Source: UMGS1649 sp045651205 | GTDB lineage: Bacteria; Bacillota; Clostridia; TANB77; CAG-465 | Direction: 5' to 3' | NCBI GenBank assembly: GCA_045651205.1 | Contig: JAZRSA010000012.1 | Span: 1 to 17,056, forward strand | DNA length: 17,056 bases | Shown: positions 6,159 to 13,227 of the stretch, piece after piece | Position numbering within the stretch: position 1 is the first letter of the stretch | Layout of the letters: each line of letters opens with the position of its first letter | Program-made: the position numbers and the translations under genes | Notes under the pieces: generated by a model | What the model saw: the letters and a program-made list of their open reading frames with translations, nothing else | Databases searched by the model: none | Told to the model about the DNA's origin: nothing

Positions 6159-7991
6159 CTAATCTACACTAACTAATTTTATTCTATCATTTTCATTTAC
6201 TATTTTATATAGTACCCTAAGATTTAATGAATCTCCATCAAGCAAGAATTGATACTTATTTGCTGTTTCTTCTATAATTCTATGGAAATACATATATGTA
6301 TAACCAGTTTTTATTTTATTTATTATATCTTGCTTTGTAACATGCGTATCAAATACCATACCAACTTTAAATGGTGCTATTTGATATTTAAATCTTAATA
6401 AATCTAGTTCCCTTGTTATATTACCATCCAACATATCCTCTGGGTATTCTGTTACAAAATATATTTTATCTTTTTCATTTAGCAAATGTCTATATTTTTC
6501 TATATCTTGATATGGTGTTCTTAACTCTACTCTTTCAGTAATAATTCGCTTATTATCTGTGAGTTGTTTAACCCAGCGATTATCTCCTATAATTGCTATC
6601 AAAATTATAGCACATACACCTATTGTTGTTTTATAACTAAAGGCATTAAATATTGCAAATCCAATCGCACATGTACATATTATTGTTGGTATCTTTATAT
6701 ACCTTACGAGTGCAGATAAAGCTTCTGCTTCCCATCTTGCAAATACAAATATATATGTTCCTAAAGTTCCAATCAAAAACAATACACTTGATAATGCAAC
6801 TACACATGCAAGTATATAATATCTTTTATCCTTTTTTAATATTCCTGCTAATACCATCGTTATAATAGCTATAACTAAAACCCAAATAAATGGTACATTT
6901 AAACCATATATCTCAAATTGATTCTTCATTACCAAAAATTTAAAGAACGCTTTTATTGTATTATATTTATACTCTTCCTCTTCGCCTTTAAAAAGCTTGG
7001 TTATATTCTCTAATGTTATTTTATTTGTATCTGCAGATATATTTAAATTATTAAGCGATACATACATATTCCAAGTGTATCTTAAAAACGCAACTGTCAT
7101 TATTAATATAAGCGCCCAGGCTATTATTCTCTTTTTATCTAGTTTTTCTGTTTTGCTTTTAGCTTTCACAAACAACAATTTAACAAATAATAGTATAGCT
7201 GCTATTATTGTAAATAAAGCCGCCGAATCCTTTATTAACACCATAAACGCTAACATTAACGTTATTATACCTAATTCTTTTCCATCTATTTTTTGAGTAA
7301 AAATTATATATATTAAAGTTAATATACCCGCTAGTCCTATTGTTGGTTCTAAAAACAATGTCGTAAATACCATATAACACATCATAAATAATGATGCAAT
7401 CATTGTTATTTTTACTATAATATTTTGCAATATGTTTTTATACTCTATAACACTAGTTAATGCTATTACCATACTGTATTGTAGTAAAGCGTGTGCTATA
7501 TATAAATAACCATCTTTAAATTCTTTAAAAAATGTTGTTGCGAAATATTGCCATATCCCTACAAGCGGCAAATACCCAGAATATATCATATTTGAATTAT
7601 ATTTAGTTAATTCATGATAATATCTAAAGTTTTTTGTCATAAGAGCCCACGCCCCTACTTCGTTATGCGTTGTTACCATTTTTTGATCATATAAAAATAC
7701 GGATATTATATATATAATCGAAAGCATAATGCTTCCTGGTGTTATAAGTTGTTTTAATTCTTTTATTCCTCTTTGCTTAATAATACATACTAAATAAATC
7801 AGCGACATCACAAACGTTATAAACACAAGCACATTTGCAACTATAAACGTAGTAAAAAGTCCCACTATATATTCAACAATAGATATAGCTGCGATTGTTA
7901 AAAATATTGTTAAATCTATTTTTTTATTAATTCTAATAGCAAGTGCGGATGCAATTACCATTAATACCAAATACATAAATATATATCCCAT
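6159..7991 (-). CDS. Polytopic membrane protein, probable GT-C glycosyltransferase
   Basis: The 610-residue protein is hydrophobic from its first residue, with roughly a dozen membrane segments up to about residue 470 and a soluble C-terminal domain of about 135 residues. This layout fits GT-C glycosyltransferases, which use polyprenyl-phosphate sugars on the outer face of the membrane. After the third or fourth segment, a loop with Thr-His-Asn-Glu-Val-Gly-Ala-Trp resembles the first extracytoplasmic loop of such enzymes, where acidic catalytic residues sit; that assignment is inference. A Shine-Dalgarno GAGGG six bases before the ATG supports the start. It lies 9 bases after the 136-aa gene and abuts the amidase gene. 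Its placement beside a GT2-GtrA fusion strongly suggests it is the transferase of a three-component glycosylation system. A polymerase or another lipid-linked sugar enzyme is the alternative. Confidence 0.85.
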   Translation of the reverse strand: MGYIFMYLVLMVIASALAIRINKKIDLTIFLTIAAISIVEYIVGLFTTFIVANVLVFITFVMSLIYLVCIIKQRGIKELKQLITPGSIMLSIIYIISVFLYDQKMVTTHNEVGAWALMTKNFRYYHELTKYNSNMIYSGYLPLVGIWQYFATTFFKEFKDGYLYIAHALLQYSMVIALTSVIEYKNILQNIIVKITMIASLFMMCYMVFTTLFLEPTIGLAGILTLIYIIFTQKIDGKELGIITLMLAFMVLIKDSAALFTIIAAILLFVKLLFVKAKSKTEKLDKKRIIAWALILIMTVAFLRYTWNMYVSLNNLNISADTNKITLENITKLFKGEEEEYKYNTIKAFFKFLVMKNQFEIYGLNVPFIWVLVIAIITMVLAGILKKDKRYYILACVVALSSVLFLIGTLGTYIFVFARWEAEALSALVRYIKIPTIICTCAIGFAIFNAFSYKTTIGVCAIILIAIIGDNRWVKQLTDNKRIITERVELRTPYQDIEKYRHLLNEKDKIYFVTEYPEDMLDGNITRELDLLRFKYQIAPFKVGMVFDTHVTKQDIINKIKTGYTYMYFHRIIEETANKYQFLLDGDSLNLRVLYKIVNENDRIKLVSVD

Positions 7992-8000
7992 ACTTTACCC

Positions 8001-8411
8001 TCACATAACCGCTATTAAAGAGACAACAAAAGAATCTTCCGTTACAACTTGTTTTATAGAATTGCTTATTTTTATTTTATATTGTCCCGTTAATAATAAC
8101 GAGGTGTCTACTATTATTTCATCACCATTTATATAGGCTGTATCAACAACAATTCCTTTGGGATTTATTACTTCTACTATTGTTTCATCTTTTAGAGCCA
8201 ATATTTCTTCATCATAAATTTTAAATATTGTTAAATCTCCTTGGACAACATATCTGTTTTTTACTATTTGTACTTCCTGTGTAACATCACAAACAATCCT
8301 GCGATTTGCTTTACAAACAATTAATGTAGTAACAAATGCAAATACCGCTAAAAATATTAGAAATATTATTTCTCCTATTTTTTTCGTAAATTTTACTTTA
8401 AACTTTTTCAT
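8001..8411 (-). CDS. Small membrane-anchored extracytoplasmic protein, 136 aa
   Basis: Not recognised. A basic N-terminus (about 1-11) is followed by one membrane segment (about 12-33) and a 100-residue domain rich in alternating hydrophobic residues, which suggests a beta-sandwich-like fold outside the membrane. The signal-anchor orientation follows the positive-inside rule. No lipobox or sorting motif is visible. The start overlaps the end of the GT2-GtrA gene by 14 bases and the Shine-Dalgarno is weak, so translation may be coupled. It is followed after 9 bases by the GT-C-like gene. Its position between the two glycosylation genes suggests it assists or recruits the transferase; this is inference. 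Confidence 0.85.
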   Translation of the reverse strand: MKKFKVKFTKKIGEIIFLIFLAVFAFVTTLIVCKANRRIVCDVTQEVQIVKNRYVVQGDLTIFKIYDEEILALKDETIVEVINPKGIVVDTAYINGDEIIVDTSLLLTGQYKIKISNSIKQVVTEDSFVVSLIAVM

Positions 8412-9414
8412 TCTTAAAAATCACTTTCTTTTGAATTATATAATTAAATATATAAATTATAACTTCTGTTATAATCTTTGTTAAAGCCGGCATTGGTAAT
8501 TTATCTGTTATTATATGTAATAGAGTTGTATTAACTGCCAACACACAAACAGCAAGTAGCGCATATTGTAATATTTGTTTAAACTTAATTTTCTTTTGTT
8601 TAAATACCACTTTACTATTTAGCAAAAAGTTGCAAGTTGCACTTATTAATCTTGCAATTATATTCGCCATTGCCAAATGATTTGTTATATAAAATATAGT
8701 TAAGAAGCTTATATAATCTATTACAAAACTTATAAGTGAACTTCCCAAATACACAAACATCGTTCCATACACTCTAAAAGAATCGACTAAAGCTCTAAAA
8801 TGTGAAGAACTATTTCCTTCAAAATATAAAACCTCAACATCTACTTCTTTTATATCTACTTTATTTTTTACACATTGAACCAAACCATTTATCTCGTATT
8901 CGTATCTCTCGCCTTCAATCTCCAATAAAAAGTCTATCAAGTTTGTTCCAAAAGCCCTCATACCATTTTGTGTATCACTTACCTTTTTACCGCTTAATAA
9001 TATAAATGTATATGTGTTTATTAAATTCCCCAGTTTATTCTTAAAAGGCATTTTAACTTTGAAATTTCTCTTGCCCGTTACAAGTTCTCTTTTTCCTAAT
9101 TCTAGTCCTTCTAGCAATCTTATGCCATCACTCATCTTATGCTGTCCATCAGCATCAATTGTTAACACTTTATCTTCTATTCTTAAGTCTCGTATATATT
9201 TCATCGCAGTTTTTATTGCGACACCTTTGCCCTTATTTTCCTTATGAACCAAAACAGTAGCAGATTTTTCTGCTTCTGCAAATATCTTATCACATTCCGC
9301 CTTGCTACCATCGTTTACTACAATTATTCTATCTATGTTGTATGATTTTATATCCTTTATAACCTCTAATAATTTTTCATCAGGATTATATGCAGGAACT
9401 ATTACCGTACTCAT
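8398..9414 (-). CDS. GT2 glycosyltransferase fused to a GtrA-like flippase domain
   Basis: The N-terminal half (about 1-215) is a dolichol/undecaprenyl-phosphate sugar synthase-like GT2 domain: Val-Pro-Ala-Tyr-Asn at 6-10, Asn-Asp-Gly-Ser at 34-37, the metal-binding Asp-Ala-Asp at 87-89 and the Asp-Thr-Gln-Asn-Gly-Met-Arg motif at 147-153. The C-terminal 115 residues form four membrane segments with the paired GtrA motifs Asn-Phe-Leu-Leu-Asn-Ser-Lys-Val-Val-Phe (262-271) and Asn-Tyr-Ile-Ile-Gln-Lys-Lys-Val-Ile-Phe (324-333). GtrA-type proteins are thought to flip polyprenyl-phosphate sugars. One polypeptide may therefore load the sugar and flip it. The separate GT2 partners of GtrA usually carry two membrane helices of their own, which are absent here. 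AAGGGG eight bases before the ATG supports the start. It heads the envelope operon. Confidence 0.93.
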   Translation of the reverse strand: MSTVIVPAYNPDEKLLEVIKDIKSYNIDRIIVVNDGSKAECDKIFAEAEKSATVLVHKENKGKGVAIKTAMKYIRDLRIEDKVLTIDADGQHKMSDGIRLLEGLELGKRELVTGKRNFKVKMPFKNKLGNLINTYTFILLSGKKVSDTQNGMRAFGTNLIDFLLEIEGERYEYEINGLVQCVKNKVDIKEVDVEVLYFEGNSSSHFRALVDSFRVYGTMFVYLGSSLISFVIDYISFLTIFYITNHLAMANIIARLISATCNFLLNSKVVFKQKKIKFKQILQYALLAVCVLAVNTTLLHIITDKLPMPALTKIITEVIIYIFNYIIQKKVIFKNEKV

Positions 9415-9435
9415 TTTATATACCCCTTATTACAT

Positions 9436-9463
9436 AAAAAACAGACTAGTCTTCTAGTCTGTT
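9436..9463 (-). terminator. Intrinsic terminator after the Nudix gene
   Basis: A 10-bp perfect stem AACAGACTAG/CTAGTCTGTT (9440-9449 and 9454-9463) with a four-base loop is followed by Ts on the minus strand down to 9436. It lies 24 bases past the stop of the gene at 9487-9909 and closes the block above. Confidence 0.9.
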
Positions 9464-9464
9464 C

Positions 9465-9473
9465 ATTATATCA
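9465..9473 (-). promoter_or_regulatory. Possible extended -10 promoter of the envelope operon
   Basis: TGATATAAT (9473-9465, minus strand) is an exact extended -10 element about 50 bases upstream of the GT2-GtrA start. No good -35 box stands 17 bases further up (TGTATA only). Initiation would fall near 9458, inside the adjacent terminator hairpin, so a transcript started here would lack the full stem and would not be terminated by it. AT-richness makes chance matches easy. Confidence 0.4.
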
Positions 9474-9486
9474 TATATTATTAATT

Positions 9487-9909
9487 TTATACATATGTTG
9501 CAACCAATTTATCTTTAATTGTTATTGGTAATATATCATATGCTGCTATTTCTTTTCTATTTATTTTTGCTATTTCGTATAATCCATATGGACTATCTAT
9601 ACTCATATTCTTAAATTCTTCACCTTTTCCAGGTCTAGGTCTACCATTTAGTATTTTAGCAAAATAATAGAATTCTTCTTTATCTAATTCTTCAACATAT
9701 TCTTTTGTAAAGAATCCATCTAACACAACATCCAATGTTAATTCCTCTTTAGCTTCACGGATACCAGCTTGTTCAGGAGTTTCTCCTTCGTCTATAAAAC
9801 CACCTGGTAACACATAAAACACTTTAGGGCTACCGCTAACTTTTTTAGTTCTCTTTATGAAGATAATATCTTCACCATCTTCAATTATTAATCTTGTTGC
9901 TTGTCTCAT
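9487..9909 (-). CDS. Nudix hydrolase, 140 aa
   Basis: Nudix enzymes cleave nucleoside diphosphates linked to another moiety. The Nudix box runs from Gly37 to about Val61: Gly-X5-Glu (G37, E43), then Arg-Glu-Ala-Lys-Glu-Glu (51-56), followed by Leu-Thr-Leu where the consensus has a Gly, a common variation. The metal-binding glutamates are all present. The substrate cannot be told from sequence; ADP-ribose-type and mutator-type enzymes share this size. AAGGTGG four bases before the ATG supports the start. It lies 11 bases after the IscU-like gene and is followed by a strong terminator, so it is the last gene of that transcript. Its pairing with an Fe-S scaffold gene does not itself suggest a role. 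Confidence 0.93.
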   Translation of the reverse strand: MRQATRLIIEDGEDIIFIKRTKKVSGSPKVFYVLPGGFIDEGETPEQAGIREAKEELTLDVVLDGFFTKEYVEELDKEEFYYFAKILNGRPRPGKGEEFKNMSIDSPYGLYEIAKINRKEIAAYDILPITIKDKLVATYV

Positions 9910-9920
9910 ATTTCCACCTT

Positions 9921-10355
9921 CTAGTGTGCGTGATCACATGCTTTACAGCAACCATTACACTTTTTAATTTCAAATTCTTCTTCTCTACCTGTTTTCTTTA
10001 AGTAATCTAATATTGCCGCTCTAACAGCTTCTTCTGCTAAAACTGAACAGTGAAGTTTAACTGGTGGTAATCCTTCTAAAGCTTCAACAACTGCTTTGTT
10101 TGTTAATTTCAAAGCTTCTTTTATATGTTTACCTTTTATTAATTCTGTAGCCATAGAGCTTGTTGCTATAGCAGCTCCACAACCAAAAGTTTTGAATGAT
10201 ATGTCTTTTATTATATCGTCTTCTATATATAGATACATTTTCATGATATCTCCGCATTTAGCATTTCCTACTTCTGCAACTGCGTTATATTTTTCTAGTT
10301 CTCCTACATTTCTTGGATTCGCGAAATGATCCATTACTTTTTTTGTATATTGCAT
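9921..10355 (-). CDS. IscU/NifU-type Fe-S cluster scaffold protein
   Basis: The protein provides the surface on which Fe-S clusters are built from cysteine-desulfurase sulfur. The three scaffold cysteines are visible: Cys34 in Asn-Ala-Lys-Cys-Gly-Asp (with Asp36), Cys59 in Thr-Phe-Gly-Cys-Gly and Cys103 in His-Cys-Ser-Val-Leu-Ala. The core ends near residue 125. A short tail then adds four cysteines (133, 136, 137, 140) and two histidines (142, 144), which the minimal IscU fold does not need and which might bind metal. Length (144) is close to NifU-like scaffolds of Clostridia. A strong AAGGAGG six bases before the ATG and a good promoter just upstream indicate separate expression. The usual partner nifS/iscS is not in the window. 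Confidence 0.94.
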   Translation of the reverse strand: MQYTKKVMDHFANPRNVGELEKYNAVAEVGNAKCGDIMKMYLYIEDDIIKDISFKTFGCGAAIATSSMATELIKGKHIKEALKLTNKAVVEALEGLPPVKLHCSVLAEEAVRAAILDYLKKTGREEEFEIKKCNGCCKACDHAH

Positions 10356-10376
10356 TTTCTGCCTCCTTCCTTAAAT

Positions 10377-10405
10377 ATATTACAACATTTTAGCCGTTTT
10401 TTCAA
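10377..10405 (-). promoter_or_regulatory. Promoter of the IscU-Nudix pair
   Basis: On the minus strand TTGAAA (10405-10400) and TAATAT (10382-10377) are spaced by 17 bases, and the Shine-Dalgarno follows closely. Initiation near 10370 would leave a leader of only about 15 bases. No terminator is visible between this site and the end of the upstream polyprenyl synthase gene, so read-through from that gene is also possible. Confidence 0.6.
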
Positions 10406-10418
10406 GTATTATGTAAAA

Positions 10419-11639
10419 TTATTTAGTTCTTAACCTTAAGTACTCTACTAATCCTAATAATATTTCTTTATATTCTTTTTCTAATATTTCTTCCTCTTTA
10501 AGACTGTTTATGGCATTTGCAAAAAGCTTATTCATAATATTTTCTGCATAAACTTTAGCACCAGACTTTTCAAATATTTCTTTAACTATATTTAGTTCTT
10601 CAAATTTAAGTTCCTCTTTACCATAGTATTTGTTTATTTCATCCAAATATTCTGGTGATTTTTCTACTAAATATGCATAAAGTATAGTTTGCTTAAACTC
10701 AGATATGTCAGAAGAAGCAGATTTACCTAATTCTTCTTCCACACCATATATTCCTAAAAGGTCATCTTTTATTTGGAATGCTATACCAAGATTGTTTAAT
10801 ATATTTTCCATTTTATCCATAGACTCTTTGTTTGAGCCTGCAAGTGTCATTCCTAAAAGATATGGTCCTACTACAGAATACCAAGATGTTTTAAGATGAT
10901 ATATTTCCATTACAGAATTTTCATTTGTTACGCTTTCTCCTAGATACTCTGCATCAAAAGGAAGTTTTACATCTATTATTTCACCTTTAATTGTATTAAT
11001 TACTATCTTGTTGTATAGACTTAATATCTCTGCAAGTTTTGCATTATCTTTGTAATTATCTATTATTATTTTGTTAGCAAGATAGAAACCTAAATCTCCA
11101 ATACATATTCCCAAAGAATCTGCTATGTGGTTTTTCTTAGTTTCAAATGTAACTTTATCTTTGTTTTTATATTCATCAAATCTAGCTTTATATGAAATTG
11201 GTATTGTTTCTTTACCTCTTCTTAGCACCGCGTTGTCTATTATATCGTCATGGATAAGTATTGCTGTTTGGAATGTTTCATACGCTGCAGCAAGTGGTAA
11301 ATATGCATTATCTTTGTTATTAGCAAATGTTCTATAACCCAAAGCTATTAACATCGCTCTTAAAAATTTACCATCAGAATTTACTCTAATTAATTCTTGT
11401 ATACTTTCTTTAACTAAATCGTTGTCTTTATCTTCTTTGAAAGTGTCATTTGCATTTACCAAAGCTTGTTCGCATTCTTTTTTAGTTTGTTTATAATATT
11501 TAACAAACTTGTATACATTGTTTGCTTCTTCTGTTCCATTTACTTTAATACTATCTATATTCTCTTCTTTCATTAACCACTTAAAGAAATCTTGCAAATT
11601 AGTGAAAGAATATTTTTTATCTGATATTACTTCTATCAT
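10419..11639 (-). CDS. Polyprenyl diphosphate synthase, trans-prenyltransferase family
   Basis: These enzymes extend isoprenoid diphosphates by condensing allylic primers with isopentenyl diphosphate. The first aspartate-rich motif is Asp-Asp-Ile-Ile-Asp (131-135) followed by Arg-Arg-Gly-Lys-Glu. The second is Phe-Gln-Ile-Lys-Asp-Asp-Leu-Leu-Gly (289-296 region), with Gly in place of the last Asp, a variant also found in actinobacterial geranylgeranyl synthases. Gly-Lys-Ser-Ala-Ser-Ser-Asp (305-311) matches the conserved Gly-Lys-Pro-X-X-Asp region. At 406 residues it is longer than the usual 300-340, mainly through an N-terminal helical extension of about 80 residues. Chain length of the product cannot be deduced. 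AAGGAG four bases before the ATG overlaps the end of the upstream Nudix gene, 8 bases away, so the two are one operon. Confidence 0.93.
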   Translation of the reverse strand: MIEVISDKKYSFTNLQDFFKWLMKEENIDSIKVNGTEEANNVYKFVKYYKQTKKECEQALVNANDTFKEDKDNDLVKESIQELIRVNSDGKFLRAMLIALGYRTFANNKDNAYLPLAAAYETFQTAILIHDDIIDNAVLRRGKETIPISYKARFDEYKNKDKVTFETKKNHIADSLGICIGDLGFYLANKIIIDNYKDNAKLAEILSLYNKIVINTIKGEIIDVKLPFDAEYLGESVTNENSVMEIYHLKTSWYSVVGPYLLGMTLAGSNKESMDKMENILNNLGIAFQIKDDLLGIYGVEEELGKSASSDISEFKQTILYAYLVEKSPEYLDEINKYYGKEELKFEELNIVKEIFEKSGAKVYAENIMNKLFANAINSLKEEEILEKEYKEILLGLVEYLRLRTK

Positions 11640-11647
11640 AAATCTCC

Positions 11648-12211
11648 TTATATATTTTTAGCCTTAGCTATTAATTTTCTATATGTATGTACCATTTTAG
11701 TTTCAACACCAGCTTGTTCTAGTTTATCTAATTCTATCCATTTAATACCGCTATTTTCATCTGGTTTAATTCTTATTTCTTCAGACTCATCTACTTCTAG
11801 TAAATATGCCACATTTAAATGAAGATGACTTGATACGTACTTTCCTCTTTTAACATGCCCATCTACTGTTAATACTTCTATAGTAGCAGGCGTTTCAGTA
11901 AGCACTTTTATTCTTTCTTTCGGAATACCCGTTTCTTCTTCAGCTTCTTTTACTGCAACATGTAGAAAATCCGAATCACCATCTGCATGTCCACCAGTCC
12001 AAGACCAAGCATTATATATATTGTGATGTATCATTAAACATTTAGTTCTATCCTTGTTTACTATAAATCCTGAAGATGTAAAATGCCCTACTACATTATC
12101 TCTAGTTAATACATCATCGTATGTATCTATATATTTTAATAAAAATTCTATATCTCTTTCTTCTTGTTCACAAGATGGAACAAAATTTAATAACATTTCC
12201 CTTATATCCAT
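11648..12211 (-). CDS. Nudix hydrolase, 187 aa
   Basis: The Nudix fold is identified by Trp-Thr-Gly-Gly-His-Ala-Asp-Gly (71-78) and Lys-Glu-Ala-Glu-Glu-Glu-Thr-Gly-Ile (88-96). The first Glu of the textbook box is replaced by Ser80 and the Arg by Lys88; related Nudix proteins with the Gly-Gly-His-Ala-Asp-Gly signature also lack that Glu, so this is a subfamily trait, not decay. An N-terminal segment of about 40 residues precedes the domain. The ATG at 12211 is chosen because GGAGG stands five bases upstream; a TTG at 12223 lies inside that site. It heads a two-gene operon with the polyprenyl synthase. It is not an obvious isopentenyl diphosphate isomerase; the link to isoprenoids is only by neighbourhood. 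Confidence 0.92.
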   Translation of the reverse strand: MDIREMLLNFVPSCEQEERDIEFLLKYIDTYDDVLTRDNVVGHFTSSGFIVNKDRTKCLMIHHNIYNAWSWTGGHADGDSDFLHVAVKEAEEETGIPKERIKVLTETPATIEVLTVDGHVKRGKYVSSHLHLNVAYLLEVDESEEIRIKPDENSGIKWIELDKLEQAGVETKMVHTYRKLIAKAKNI

Positions 12212-12233
12212 ATTTACCTCCAAACACTTTTAG

Positions 12234-12262
12234 ATTATATCACAAGAATAAGTATATATAAA
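12234..12262 (-). promoter_or_regulatory. Extended -10 promoter of the Nudix-polyprenyl synthase operon
   Basis: TGATATAAT (12242-12234, minus strand) contains a perfect -10 with an upstream TG. A weak -35, TTTATA (four of six), lies 17 bases further up at 12262-12257. Initiation near 12227 gives a short leader of about 15 bases before the ATG. The site follows closely on the terminator of the regulator gene. Confidence 0.6.
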
Positions 12263-12265
12263 TAG

Positions 12266-12302
12266 AGAAAAATAATAAAGAGCAAACTTCTGCTTGCCCT
12301 TT
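12266..12302 (-). terminator. Intrinsic terminator after the Spo0A-like gene
   Basis: An 11-bp stem with two G-U pairs (12292-12302 pairing with 12277-12287, four-base loop) is followed on the minus strand by ATTATTTTTC. It begins 11 bases past the stop codon of the gene at 12313. Confidence 0.8.
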
Positions 12303-12312
12303 ACTGTTTTAT

Positions 12313-13098
12313 TTATACCCACATTTCTTTTCTTATTCTATCTGCATAGTAATATATCATTTCAGTTGGTGTTGGTACTCCTGTTTCATAATTTATTCTT
12401 GCAGTATAATATTTTGTTAAATCTTCTATTGGCGTAACTCTCCAAGCATGTATTATTGCATTTTGCATTGCTCTACTTATTGTACTTGGTGACCTTTTAT
12501 ATACACTTGCTAAATGTTGTGCAATAGATACTCTTCCTTCATCAAAAGTTAGAATATATACTACTGCGTCACGAAGATATTTTCTTCCTTGCAAATGATT
12601 ACCTATACCTATTTTATCTAATTCTTTCTCTATCTTAAATTTAATATTATCTACTGTACTTCCGTTACTCTCGTTTGGATCTTCTTTCTTTTTCTTGCTT
12701 TGGTAACCGCTTAGCATTACAAGTGTATTCACAATCTTCTCCGGAGAATAATTGTTTTGCTTCTTGTAATACACAAAATCCACATTGTTCTTATGACAAT
12801 AATCATAAACAGCATCTGAATGCACGTTAGTTGTAACTACCATCTTAGGTAATGTAACTAAATTCATATCGTTTATTTGTTCCATAAACTCAAAACCACT
12901 ACCTTCACCATCTGTTAATTCTAGGTCTATAATTATTCCATCAGGTTTATACTTCTTAAACTCATCTATAGCTATACTTGATGAGTTAGTAACAGCAACT
13001 AAAGATACATCTTTTCTATCTTTGAAAACTTCTTTAAATTTAGCAACTTCGCTCACATCATCTTCTATTAACATTATATTTACATGTTTAGTAACCAT
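12313..13098 (-). CDS. Spo0A-like response regulator
   Basis: The product is 261 aa. A CheY-like receiver occupies about 5-125, with the acidic pair Asp13/Asp14, the phosphoacceptor Asp58 in Ile-Ile-Ile-Asp-Leu-Glu, Thr89/Thr90 and a lysine at 112-113. A charged linker (about 125-148) leads to a Spo0A-type C-terminal domain (150-261). That domain matches the Spo0A pattern at His-Leu-Gln-Gly-Arg-Lys-Tyr-Leu-Arg-Asp-Ala, the DNA-reading helix Pro-Ser-Thr-Ile-Ser-Arg-Ala-Met-Gln-Asn-Ala-Ile, Ala-Trp, and Pro-Thr-Pro-Thr-Glu-Met. In Spo0A the helix is Pro-Ser-Arg-Val-Glu-Arg-Ala-Ile-Arg-His-Ala-Ile, so several reading residues differ. Spo0A is the master regulator of sporulation entry. Whether this one serves sporulation or another role is open. 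The ATG at 13098 follows GAGGTGGAGGGG; a GTG at 13110 lies inside that site. It is a single-gene unit divergent from an XRE regulator. Confidence 0.9.
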   Translation of the reverse strand: MVTKHVNIMLIEDDVSEVAKFKEVFKDRKDVSLVAVTNSSSIAIDEFKKYKPDGIIIDLELTDGEGSGFEFMEQINDMNLVTLPKMVVTTNVHSDAVYDYCHKNNVDFVYYKKQNNYSPEKIVNTLVMLSGYQSKKKKEDPNESNGSTVDNIKFKIEKELDKIGIGNHLQGRKYLRDAVVYILTFDEGRVSIAQHLASVYKRSPSTISRAMQNAIIHAWRVTPIEDLTKYYTARINYETGVPTPTEMIYYYADRIRKEMWV

Positions 13099-13122
13099 AT
13101 TCCCCTCCACCTCAGTAGTTTT

Positions 13123-13131
13123 AATATATCA
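13123..13131 (-). promoter_or_regulatory. Possible extended -10 of the Spo0A-like gene
   Basis: TGATATATT (13131-13123, minus strand) is an extended -10 element 25 bases before the ATG. No consensus -35 stands 17 bases upstream, where the sequence is TGGTAA within the repeat region. That absence would fit a promoter needing an activator, but chance AT-rich matches are common. Confidence 0.4.
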
Positions 13132-13135
13132 TAAA

Positions 13136-13163
13136 TTGTCACATTTTACCACATTTATATAGT
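13136..13163 (+). promoter_or_regulatory. Promoter of the XRE-family regulator
   Basis: On the plus strand TTGTCA (13136-13141) and TATAGT (13158-13163) are 16 bases apart, each with five of six matches. Initiation near 13170 would give a leader of nearly 60 bases. The -35 overlaps a 0A-box-like sequence, ATTGTCACA (13135-13143, seven of nine), and the spacer is made almost wholly of two CACATTT repeats. Confidence 0.6.
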
Positions 13164-13206
13164 GTGTATTTTCATTCATAAAATCTACATCAGTCTTAAA
13201 ATGTGG
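13140..13206. repeat. CACATTT repeats between divergent regulator genes
   Basis: CACATTTTA (13140-13148) is followed by CACATTTAT starting at 13150, so the two copies are exactly 10 bp apart on one face of the helix. A perfect inverted copy, TAAAATGTG, lies at 13197-13205, and its extension to TAAAATGTGG mirrors the CC before the second copy. The first pair fills the spacer of the XRE promoter and the inverted copy lies in its leader. This looks like an operator set for one of the two flanking regulators; which one is inference. Confidence 0.55.
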
Positions 13207-13227
13207 TTAACAAGAGGTTGAAATTAT

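Noticed and set aside
11648..12211. Isopentenyl diphosphate isomerase, suggested by the adjacent polyprenyl synthase
   Set aside because: The protein has the Gly-Gly-His-Ala-Asp-Gly Nudix signature of a different subfamily, and I do not see the isomerase cysteine and glutamate motifs.
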